Both the position numbers and the translations under genes were made by a program. 64,000 bases of DNA, taken from contig OY997588.1 in assembly GCA_963921825.1 (NCBI GenBank), positions 134,447,203 to 134,511,202 of the forward strand, given 5' to 3'. Source of the DNA: Erodium maritimum (lineage: Eukaryota > Streptophyta > Magnoliopsida > Geraniales > Geraniaceae). Under the pieces are notes generated by a model. That model saw only the letters and a list, made by a program, of their open reading frames with translations, was not told where the DNA came from and did no database searches. Positions 35,001 through 44,368 of the stretch are shown here, piece after piece (within the stretch, counting starts at the first letter, position 1; every line of letters starts with the position of its first letter).

Positions 35001-35219
35001 CTAGGGTTTCAGCCTTTTAAGGGGTGTGGGTTTTGGGCCGGCCACTATGGGCCTCAGAGGACAACCGGACCGAGAGGCTGGCTGGGCTGGGTTGGGCATG
35101 CGCGCCTGGCCTGGTCCAGACCTGCTCCTTTCCTCTTTTTTTTGCACTTGTTTCAAAAACCTACCTTAAGGTTTTCGGATTGTAATTTAATACCCTAATG
35201 AAACGAAGCGGGTTTTACA
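32053..35219 (-). mobile_element. Solo LTR (3167 bp) inside the larger LTR
   Basis: Flanked by exact AGAAC duplications (32048-32052 and 35220-35224), with edges TGTCACGCTCC and GGGTTTTACA. Family as the chromovirus LTR at 6572: it has the TGAGCGTTCGCTCACCACC word near 32335, the CTCAAGGCCACCCAA tandem block at 32890-33190 and GTGTCACATGCA words. A GC-rich part at 34400-34900 gives a 264-codon minus-strand frame, Pro/Ser/Arg-rich and without a domain, judged non-genic. Confidence 0.85.
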
Positions 35220-35479
35220 AGAACAATAAAGTAAAGGGGTGAGCTTTCGCTCAGTAGGAAAAGTAGTTAAGGTGATGAGCATCTGCTCACCACCACGAGT
35301 AACCGTCTAGTTAGGGCATACTAGTACGGCACACAACTAACCACAACACGGGATCGCATAACCACAATCCTTAGTCACAAGACTATAACCACACTCACAG
35401 ACATACTTACACGACCACTATCACACGGTACTCACGTCACTTATCCAATCATCAAACATACAACATACAATAAAACAAT

Positions 35480-35850
35480 CACACGTCCCGTACAGCAGTC
35501 CCCGAACCTCGCCGGCTGTCCACAGCCCGACTCAACCATATCGTACCGGACCACACAACATCGGCCTAGATATCTTCTCGGAACATGGCATCAGGGCACA
35601 AATCACGATACGTCATACCGGACCACACAACATCGACCTAGATGTCTTCCCAGAAATGCACCGGGCACACTCACAATACTGATCACGTAACCGTCGGCCT
35701 AGATACCCTACACCGGCATACCCCGTCGATGTAGGTATCGTACCGGAACCACTACCCGGGGGACCGCGTACATGGGACCACACCGTGGGCCTAGATACCA
35801 CCCTACACCGGCATACCACCCCATCGGTGAAGGTATCATACCGAAACACA
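35480..35850. repeat. Degenerate tandem repeats within the host LTR
   Basis: Repeated blocks with the words ACCGGACCACACAACATCG and GGCCTAGATA and ACACCGGCATACC at spacings of roughly 70-110 bp, in the middle piece of the host LTR. Confidence 0.65.
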
Positions 35851-36471
35851 CCTTATCTCGGAACATGCATCAAGATAGTCTCACGCATCGCAATGCCATA
35901 ATTCAACCACGGTATACGAACCGAGCCAACTTACCACAACACATCACATCGGTCTATCAATCACCCGACCATATCACAAACATTGGTTCACGTCATATCA
36001 AGCATGGCACACTTTCCCAAACATAACAACATACTACACCGAGTATACCATATCATGATTCTCAATCTAACAACAAATAAATCACACATCAAGCATCACA
36101 ATCATAGATCATGACATCATAATCAACACACAAACCTAAGGGCTCGACATGGCCCACATGCATTTCTACAGCACGACAATTCCCAAACTTACGGCTCGAC
36201 ATGGCTCGTAAGCTATCCCTCATTTCACTCGTTCCTCACATCTTACATGCATACTATCATTATATCAAATGTTCGCAACCTATATGCATACTAGTAACTT
36301 TCCGCAATTAAACCGGTATTCACTACTTTCCCTACCTCGATCGCTTTCCAAACGCTTAGTCACTTCACGAGGTCCAAAAGTCTCCTCCGCCGAGCTCGGG
36401 TCCAAAGTCTAGCATCACAAATTTAATACAAGAATCATGAGTGATTCACTATTGGTCTAAAGAGGAAAACA

Positions 36472-39400
36472 TGTCACGCCCCAAATCCGGTTTTGACCGG
36501 ACTCGAGACGTGACCTGAGTTAATAATAGAAAAGTGATAAATAATTGAGAGAACCTTTAAATATCAAACAATCTTCCTCAAATCAACATAAGTAAATAGT
36601 TCGAAAATCCTAAATGTGAGTCAAAGCTCGACATAAAGTGCAAGATAAATAGTGTTTAGTACAAACGACCAACACCACTCTAAAATAATCCCCAAGACGT
36701 CCAGAAGCTCCCGAGCCTCGAACTCACTAGACATCAGGTACGCCTGTAAAAACAGTAAGAAAACCATAGGGGTGAGCTTACGCTCAGTAGGAAAAATCGT
36801 AAACAACTCAACCTTTAGATTAACAATAAAACTGCTTTAACAAGATAATGCAAATAACGATTTGAATGCGATTAACAATGAAATGCTAGTAACACTTTAA
36901 ATACCATTAAACAATGGAATACTAATAATCAGAATGAATGAGAAAAGTTCCATATTCTTAAGGATAGCAATAACGAAAAGTACTATAAAAGTATCATAAC
37001 TACTAAAATGGGAACAGTTAATATCACACCAATAACTTGCTTTCTCAAGCCTCCGATCCACGGATAGATTCTGGTGTCACATCGGTTCCCATATTCAGAT
37101 CCACCAGAGTACCCATATCATATCATATTTTCCCTCGGTCCAGAGGAAGCACATACATCGGGGCACCGGAAACCATCCCAAAGGGACACTCATCGTCAGA
37201 ATTCTCGGAAATGCCTCCAAAGAACCATATGTCATAGGGAACCAAGGTAGTGCTCCCTTAGGGCGCATACACTTGGGTGAAACCACTAGTAACCAATTCC
37301 CCGCAGGGTAAACCATCCAATTGCCCGCAGGCTCCAATAACCAATGCCCCGCAGGGTCCAATATTCACTGCCCGCAGGCTCCAATAATCAATGCCCCTCA
37401 GGGTCCAATAATCCAATCTTATCCCGCAGGATCTGCCAACACCAACGACTATAACACCACCGGATTACCCTCCCGGTGTAAGTACCATACCGACAACCAA
37501 ACATCTTAAGAATACGAAAAAGAGAAACACACAATGACACATCAAACAAATACCGCTTATCGAATCACACTTTCATCACAACACACCAAAGACAATCATT
37601 TAATCCTTACACTTACCGTTACTTACCTGTCACGATCCATCGGTCCATCGATCACTTGATTGTACCGTTTGCCACAATCAGTCATACTCGATCATCCGTT
37701 CAAGCATTCAATCATTCAATATTCAATCAATCAACCAATCATGTAAACATTCAATCAATCAAGCATACGATTTAGCTAGTTTCGTTAGACTCTTAACTTA
37801 TCCAAATTAAGCAATCAAACATGTGAACCTAACACAACAACTAATATGAGGGCTCATCACAACCTCTCTACCAGTAAAACAAATCCCAAGTATTGAAAGC
37901 GAGTTACACTAGTTATTCTCATCCTAAGCATGCATTCTAGACACTTCCAGTTATTAGTAATTGAAAGACGATTATTCTAGTTATTCGCATCCTATATGCA
38001 ATTATAGGACCTTTCCGATTTTATTATCCTAACATGCATACTAGTAATGAAATATTCGAGTAGTTAGGATTTCCCCTACCTTGTGGTCTTCCTCTAAAAC
38101 TCTGCTGTAAAGCCGGTTAGTCGCTCCTCCGTTCTTCACACGGGTTTCGGAGTGATCTTCGACTCTATAGCTCGGGTCCAAGGCCTTTCCTTCTCTTGAG
38201 CTCGAGCTCACGGTCTTGGACCACAACAATACCAAAATTAGTAACTCAACGGAGTGTTCCTCAACCCAAAATTTACAGAATAAACCTCAAACAATGGAAA
38301 TAAGGTCAAGAAGTGATCTAGAAATCGAAATGAGCTAAAAGGAAGGGTTTTGGATCTGGAGGTCTGATCCGGAAGGTGGCCCTGACCGTAGCACAGGCCG
38401 TGCCGGAACCTGGCACGGACCGTATCACAGTCCGGCCTGGGAACCAGCACGGACCGTGCGGCGTACCGGCCCGGAGTCTGACATGGACCGTGCGAGGTTC
38501 CGTGCCGGACTCACGCCCGTTCCGCGCAGCACGCCGTGCCGGTACCTGGCCCGTTCCGTGCGGCCTGCCGTGCCGGCACAGGGCCCGGTCCGGGTCACGC
38601 TCCGTAGCGAATCAGTCTAGGTTCTCCCCCTTTCTTCCCCAGCTCGAGTTTCATGAAAATCAAATCAAAAACCACATTTCCAAGTCCTTCTAACTCCAAA
38701 ATGTTCATCCAAAGTTGCCAAACATCAACACCCTCAATGGGTTCATCAAAACTTCAACCAAAAACACAATCCAAGCAACCTACTTCACTACTTCTTCTCC
38801 AAGTAACAACCAAAAAGCTAGCTCTTCAACTTCAAGCCAAAAACCACAAAACCCAAATTTGAGAGTAGATGAAATGGAGAGTTAAGAGCATCCATACCTC
38901 TAGGATGGTGAGATGAAGAAGATGGAAGGAAAATGGAGGCAAAAGGACCAAGAACAAGCTCCAAGATGCAAGCTTTCTTCCCTTTCTTCTTCCTCAAGAA
39001 ATGAGCTCTTCTCCTCTTCTCTCCTTGTGATTTTCGGCTGCAACAATAACGAATGAGCTGATTTGTGTGCTCATGTTGCTTTAAATGACCTATTTTGTCC
39101 AATCACCAAAAAGCCCTTAAGGTCCTATCCCTTTAAAGGTAAGTTGGGAGGGTATAAGAGTCAATTGAAGCTCCCTTTTCATCCTCCAAGCCAAACATGA
39201 CAAGTGTCATGTGGGGTCACTTCCACTTAATAAATTTCCAGCTTTCCAAGATTTTATCGGGAAAAGACCGATATAAAGTCCAAGTTTGACCGAAATTTGA
39301 CCTAACCAATATTACAGTCAAACTGAAGGAAATGGCCCAACTAAGCTAACCGTGATGACGGCTAAGCTTTTTGGGCTCCAGAAAGGTCTCGAATGACTTC

Positions 39401-39489
39401 CAGAGTCATCGATTGACTTTTCCGGCCGAAAGTCAAACTTGTCTAGAATTCACCAGTTCGACCGGGATCGACCGGGAGCGGTTCTTACA
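36472..39489 (-). mobile_element. Solo LTR (3018 bp) inside the larger LTR
   Basis: Edges TGTCACGCCCCAAATCC and GCGGTTCTTACA. It has the CCCGCAGG-rich repeat block (37300-37440) shared with 11089-14329 and a cluster of CACGGACCGTG-type words at 38385-38600. The flanks AAACA and AAAAT match only partly, so the target duplication is uncertain. It is inserted into its own family. Confidence 0.75.
38385..38600. repeat. Cluster of CACGGACCGTG-type palindromic words
   Basis: At least eight GGCACGG, CCGTGCGG, CCGTGCCGG or CACGGACCGTG words within about 215 bp. The corresponding place in the host LTR (39600-39725) holds a different set, CCGTCACGG / CACGGAGCCGTG. Confidence 0.7.
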
Positions 39490-40550
39490 AAAATGTTCCA
39501 AATAACCCCAAAAGGGCTCGATTATAGGTAACCGTCCCAATTACTCGAAATACACCAAAAAGGGCCCCAAAGGATCGATTCTGGTCTGCCACGGTTCGGG
39601 TCAAGGACCAATGGTCTACACCGTCACGGTTCTCCTCACGGAGCCGTGTCTGGCGCCGTCACGGTCTCCCTCACGGAGCCGTGACGCACTCCGTCACGGT
39701 ACCCGTCGTGGATCCATGACGGGTCTAACAACTCCATCCTTTTTCTTCCTCCAGCTCCGATTTCACAAAAATAAACCTCAAAACCTCCTTTTTTAACCTT
39801 CCCAACCCTCCAAAACAGCTCCATAAACGTCAATACCACAATACCCATCATGGGTCTTCATCAAAACTCCATAAATCCAATTGATTTCATCATCTAAACC
39901 TAGTTTTAAGCATCTATCATCTACTTCAACCTTAAAAGTTCATCATCCATGGAAACTCAACTAGTTTCAAGCTTTTTCTAGCAAACCCACTACGTGGAAT
40001 TCAACCAAAACAAAAATAGGTAGATGATTTACCTTAAGGATAAAAGGGGATGAAGAAAATGAAGTTTGGGAGATGATTTGAGGTAGAAATGAGCAAAAAG
40101 CCCCCTCCTTTTTCCTTGCTTCTTCTTCAAGCTTCCATGGAAGCTCCTCTTTCTCCTCCCTTGATAATTTCGGCCAACACTCCAAAAGTGAGCTGAATTG
40201 TTCACCAAATGGTCCCTTTAACCTAATAGTGTAGTGACTCAATTGCCCTTTTTGCCCAAAAGCCTCTCATGTTCAAGTTTAAGGGTATAAGGGTCTTTTC
40301 TCTCTTGTTTCTTCTCACCCAAGCCACTATGGACATGTGTCCATGTGGGGACCACCTCTAACCCAAAATATCTCAGCAAACAATTAATTTATTCACTAAG
40401 ACTCGAGGTTTGACTAAAATTGATCCCGAGTTGACTTTTTCACAAACACAACCGTTTGAAAGGAAACATCCCAATTAAGCTAACCGTAACGACGGCTAAG
40501 CCTTTTGGTCCCCGGAAAGGTCCCGAATGACTTTTAGGAATGGTCTTACG

Positions 40551-41265
40551 GGATATGAGGGGAAGGAGGCGATGGGCGAGGTTTTTTTCGTTTAGGGCGA
40601 ACATATTGGTGAAATCCTGTGGTGGAGCCGAGGGCATGACTCGCGGCGACATGTGTGATGGATCTGCGCAGTCGACTGTATGTAACCTACATGTAGGCCT
40701 TTCTTGGATTGATATAGGCATTATGATGACATCGAATGAGATTGAAGTTATCGATAAAGACAAAGCACGAGGGCAGCATGGTGCAGAACTTGAGAAATGA
40801 GTTGCAAACATTAGATGGCGTGAACAAAACATAACCAAAGAGGAATGAGATATAGAAAATATAATTCAGAGAAACCCTAAAGACCATTTTTTTTTTCTTC
40901 ATAATCAGATGCTTGTTAAGTATGTTTGTTATTGTAACAAAATCAATAGGCTCCTAAAAATTCGACGACCACTACAACTACTTTAATCAATTATTGATCG
41001 GAGTAGAGCTACCGATGTCATAAATCACAATTGTTTGGGAATACCGAAAACTCTGAGGAGTGGGACAATTTTATTTAACAAAACAATAGGATATTATTCT
41101 GTCTATTTCTGCTTTTTAAATCTAAATTTATCAAACAAAATTGAAAATCAAATTAATAATATTATTATCTGATTTTGACTATCACTGTCGTCAATTAATT
41201 TTTATATTAATCTTAGACCAAATAGAGAATATTAATTATTATAGCGTTAATTAATATCAAGTACT
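40551..41265. other. Intergenic between LTR nest and Harbinger element
   Basis: No gene. 40551-40700 is GC-balanced and the remainder AT-rich; no repeat edges recognised. Confidence 0.45.
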
Positions 41266-41268
41266 AAG

Positions 41269-41281
41269 AGCATCCACAGTC
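41269..41281 (+). repeat. Harbinger terminal inverted repeat, left
   Basis: GAGCATCCACAGT, followed by GCCGGC-rich subterminal repeats to about 41405. Confidence 0.9.
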
Positions 41282-41600
41282 ATCTCGCCGGCTGCCGGCG
41301 AGATGGCGCCGGCGAGATGACTGGAAATATAATACTTAAATTATCTCGCCAGCTCACCGCCAGCGACGCCTGCAGTGGGTTACTGTTGCTGGCGAGGACC
41401 CGCCGATGAGATGGAGGAAAAAGCAATTAAAAAAATGAAAAAAAATTGCAACATAAACCCACAACTTTATTATAATTATACATATACCACACATACGATA
41501 ATTAAAACAAACTTAAACGATAATTATACATATAATTAGCACGCAAATGGTAAGTTAATACATAATTAAACGAAATCTAATTTTATGACACGATCACGAT

Positions 41601-41832
41601 CTACAGCTCGTGAACGTACTGCAGGAATTTGTAATGGTCTCGAACGATCTCCCACAGACCCATCTTCATGATGGGTTCTCGGCGGGGAATTGGCCGGAAC
41701 ATTGTGGACAAAATTGGCATAGACTACCGGCTAGTACCTATGATTTGGGCCCGGCCGGGCGTCCTACAACCAACATAGGACCAACACCATCTCTTCCTCG
41801 TTGGTCCACGGGTATGAGCCTACGCCGGCCAT
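41601..41832 (-). pseudogene. Remnant of the second Harbinger gene (probably transposase)
   Basis: On the minus strand an ATG at 41832 starts MAGVGSYPWTNEEEMVLVLC and stops after 22 codons. A separate frame near 41669-41601 ends MKMGLWEIVRDHYKFLQYVH then EL and a stop. A TATA-like CCTATAAATACC lies about 100 bp upstream (41931-41944). I infer a gene whose middle was lost by internal deletion, as is usual in non-autonomous copies. The identity as transposase rests on context, not on a visible DDE motif. Confidence 0.45.
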
Positions 41833-41930
41833 TGGTGCTTCGAAGAAAGGGAGGAAAAATGGAAGAACAAAAGTATGGAAGATAGAGAGAGATTTGGAGA
41901 AGAGGTGTGAAGAATGAAGGAGGAAAAGGG

Positions 41931-41944
41931 TGGTATTTATAGGC
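41931..41944 (-). promoter_or_regulatory. TATA box of the second Harbinger gene
   Basis: CCTATAAATACCA on the minus strand, about 100 bp upstream of the ATG at 41832. The ORF1 gene has a similar element. Confidence 0.6.
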
Positions 41945-42186
41945 CAAAACCGCCGGCCACTAGGGGACATTTTGGTCATTTTGTGGTGGTGGTGGCAATA
42001 ATGGCACACATCCCAATAATGGACACCTCATAATGTAAAAAAAAAATCTTCTTTGACCAAATTCAAACAAGTCATTAAAGTAAACCAATTACCAAAACAT
42101 GAAACTTAAAAAACATTCATTAAAGGAATCTTGAATTACAACTAAAAAAAATAAAACAAGTACGGTAAGCTGGAAAAAAAAACAAG

Positions 42187-43178
42187 TCACTGGGCCATCA
42201 GATTGCGCAAAATATTAAGCTGCGTCATGTGGGCCTGTTGCTGCTCGGGGTCCATGCCCAAAGTGTCGGTTTTTTCAGCTTCGACCCACTGCTGGTATGC
42301 CATCAGCTTCAGCTGCGCAACCTTCTCAATGGTCCTGGCTTGGCTTGCTTGTTTGGCCGCTATATGGGCCCTCTCGACACGATCGACAACCGCTTCCTTA
42401 GACGATGATGCTGAGCCCTTACCTCTGAGCCTTGCAGCCTTGACAGCCTTGCAGCCCATAGGCCTCTTGTACTGGGGTTGACCCTCCGTATTAGCACCGG
42501 TCGTTTGCTGACTGTCCTCACAGCCCGACGTGTCTTCACGAGGGCGCTTGCCGGAGTCGGTAAAATCTTCGACATCGAACTCCGTAACTGGTGTCGGTAC
42601 AACGGGCTCGTCAACAGAAAAGTAATGAGAATTCCACTTGTGTTCTCCTTTCACAAGATCCCACCAGTGTTTCCATGTGAATGGATGACCACAAGCCGAG
42701 ATGTATTGCTCCTCGGTCAACTTCATGATCTCCGCATCGTTCCGGCCGCTCCTGTGGTCCCTGTAGTTCTTCACAAACAACCCTTGGAAGAACGCCACTT
42801 TTTGATTCGTCCCCAGCCAGTGGTCTTTGCACTGCTTCCCCGACCTCACCGGATCATCCGGGCCCCGAGTGGATTCCATTTCCGCAGCGATGCCCCCCCA
42901 GTACTTCAAATTATGCTTCTGGTTTCCATGCACTGAGTCGTACGAGTGGTGCATCCAAGCTCGAACTAACCTGCAGTCCTCCTCGTCGGTCCATAAGACA
43001 CGCTTTGCTTTGGCCTTTGTCGGACGGACGGACGGACTTCGGCAGGCTCGGAAAGGATTTGAGAGGATTGGACATTCGGGTTGGGGGAAAAGCAAGGCTC
43101 CAAAAACTCTTGGGACAAAGTTTCATCCGTCACCGACCTATAGTTGAGAACCCACTCGTTGAGATCGAAAGAAGACAT
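42187..43178 (-). pseudogene. Harbinger ORF1, Myb/SANT-like DNA-binding protein
   Basis: The start ATG at 43178 gives MSSFDLNEWVLNYRSVTDET. The main body lies in another frame: KRVLWTDEEDCRLVRAWMHH (Myb/SANT-like), GKQCKDHWLGTNQKVAFFQG, then a Gln/Ala/Lys-rich helical C-terminus ending LNILRNLMAQ at 42187. The two frames meet at a (TCCG)4 tract (about 43021-43037). The reading would be continuous, EVRPSVRPTKAKAKRV, with five units, so a single repeat-unit loss appears to have broken it. ORF1 proteins of PIF/Harbinger bind DNA and help the transposase; related host genes are labelled 'GST T3-like' or NAM-associated. About 331 aa if uninterrupted. A start inside the downstream frame is possible but would lose the conserved N-terminus. 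Confidence 0.75.
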
Positions 43179-43258
43179 AGCGAAAGAAATTTGAATAGGA
43201 CTTTTTGAAGTGTAGTAGAAGAGAGAAATTGAGTGTGTGTAAAAATGAGTTTTGAGGT

Positions 43259-43274
43259 GTTTATTTATAGGGGG
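43259..43274 (-). promoter_or_regulatory. TATA box of Harbinger ORF1
   Basis: CCCCTATAAATAAAC on the minus strand, about 85 bp upstream of the ATG at 43178. Confidence 0.65.
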
Positions 43275-43500
43275 GAAAGTGAAAAAAAAAATTAATTGCT
43301 GCCAGCGAACCAGGCCACGTGTCGCCAGCGTGTGGCTCGCCAACGGCCGGCGCGCCATCCGAGGAGGTCAAAGTCTTCCTCGCCAGCGAGATATGCTGGC
43401 GAGGTCGTTAACGACTACCCAAGTCGCCAGCGTGCTCCTCGCCTCCACCTCGCCTGCTCCTCCCCGACGAGATCATCTCGCCAGCTGCTCCTCGCCCACG

Positions 43501-43513
43501 ACTGTGGGTGCTC
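43501..43513 (-). repeat. Harbinger terminal inverted repeat, right
   Basis: ACTGTGGGTGCTC, the inverted partner of 41269-41281 with one mismatch, followed by TAA. Confidence 0.9.
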
Positions 43514-43516
43514 TAA

Positions 43517-44368
43517 CATTATCATCCCTCATCAGTGACATTCATTCTCCTCAATGTTTTAGTTTTTTTTTTTCACACAATACCAGTCTTCTCAGGTTCA
43601 AATAATAATACAAAAACTATCAAATCCAATCCGACCAGCCGCATTATTATCTCATGGGAACGCACAATCAGCGGGTCATCAGCTCCAAGATCTGGACACG
43701 TTAACACAACACTGGTAACTGTGATTTCTTAATTGGCTGAGTGTCCGCCACGTGGCCCAATAGGCTGCGCACGAATGGCACCCGAAGTCATGTGTCGTTT
43801 GAACACATTTGAGCTGGGACCCGCCTCGGTAACGTCGTCGAGGACACTACCCTCTCTCCGAGGCCGCGTGTCGTTTCACCCATTTATTTCGCTACAAAAA
43901 CACTGACATAGTATTGAATACTGATGGTCTCTTCCGTTTTCCTCTAATGGCATAGCCGTTAATAATGTCCGACGAGGAGGGCATTTGGAAAGTAACGTAT
44001 AAAAACAAAATTATTTAAATGAAAAATGGAATCAACAGAGAAGAGCCAGGTAGGCAGCAGCAGCACATCCTTCCTCTTCGGCGCCACATGTTTCTCTCCC
44101 TCTGCAAATCAAAGGCATTCCAGGTACACGAGTCACTCTACTTTCCTAGAAAATCTTAATCAACCCAATTTTACTTTCCAGAGTTTTCCTAAACTTTCTA
44201 GGTCCCCAAACACACCTACTTACTCAACTTTCTCCCAGGCTTCCCATGATCAGTTCCCGAAATCTCGATTATGTGCATTATTTTATATTTGATTTGATTT
44301 CTTAATTGATTTTAGGCAAGGGACCGTCATTGTCCAAATCCTCCCTATATTATACGGATTTATCGCTA
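43517..44368 (+). promoter_or_regulatory. Upstream region, leader and probable 5' UTR intron of the MSL gene
   Basis: It contains the promoter and leader of the downstream channel gene. A donor CAG|GTACAC at 44124 and an acceptor TTTTAG at 44315 would remove 44124-44315. An ATG at 44026 in the first segment is out of frame with the channel across that junction, so translation probably starts later. The TATA box was not fixed. Confidence 0.5.

Larger units (their letters stand above)
31784..40550 (-). mobile_element. Minus-strand solo LTR hosting two other solo LTRs
   Basis: The host LTR lies in three pieces, 31784-32052, 35220-36471 and 39490-about 40550 (about 2.58 kb together). Its left edge TGTCACGCTGCAAATCCGG and right edge GGTCTTACG match the ends of the family represented by 11089-14329 and 36472-39489. 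The order of landmarks (CTCAGTAGGAAAA, GGTGAGC words, CCGTCACGG word cluster, GCTAACCGT.ACGACGGCTAAG near the right end) matches the inserted copy 36472-39489. No internal region or coding sequence. Target duplication not resolved, so the outer edges are approximate. Confidence 0.7.
41266..43516 (-). mobile_element. PIF/Harbinger DNA transposon, 2245 bp, deleted derivative
   Basis: TAA at 41266-41268 and 43514-43516 flanks terminal inverted repeats GAGCATCCACAGT and ACTGTGGGTGCTC (one mismatch). The 3 bp T(A/T)A duplication and these ends are diagnostic of PIF/Harbinger. Subterminal DNA is packed with GCCGGCGAGAT / TCGCCAGC words on both sides. Inside are an ORF1 gene (43178-42187) and only the start and end of a second gene (41832-41601), both on the minus strand. 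Without transposase it would depend on another copy to move. Confidence 0.9.

Noticed and set aside
35480-35850. CRISPR-like regular repeats
   Set aside because: Repeats and spacings are irregular, the repeats degenerate, and the DNA is a plant LTR.
40440-40838. Overlapping frames on both strands around 40440-40902
   Set aside because: No domain on either strand; they span the right edge of the host LTR and AT-rich flank.
44026-44292. Frame starting at ATG 44026 as first coding exon of the channel gene
   Set aside because: Splicing at the visible donor (44124) and acceptor (44315) does not join it in frame with the channel; it is more likely leader sequence.
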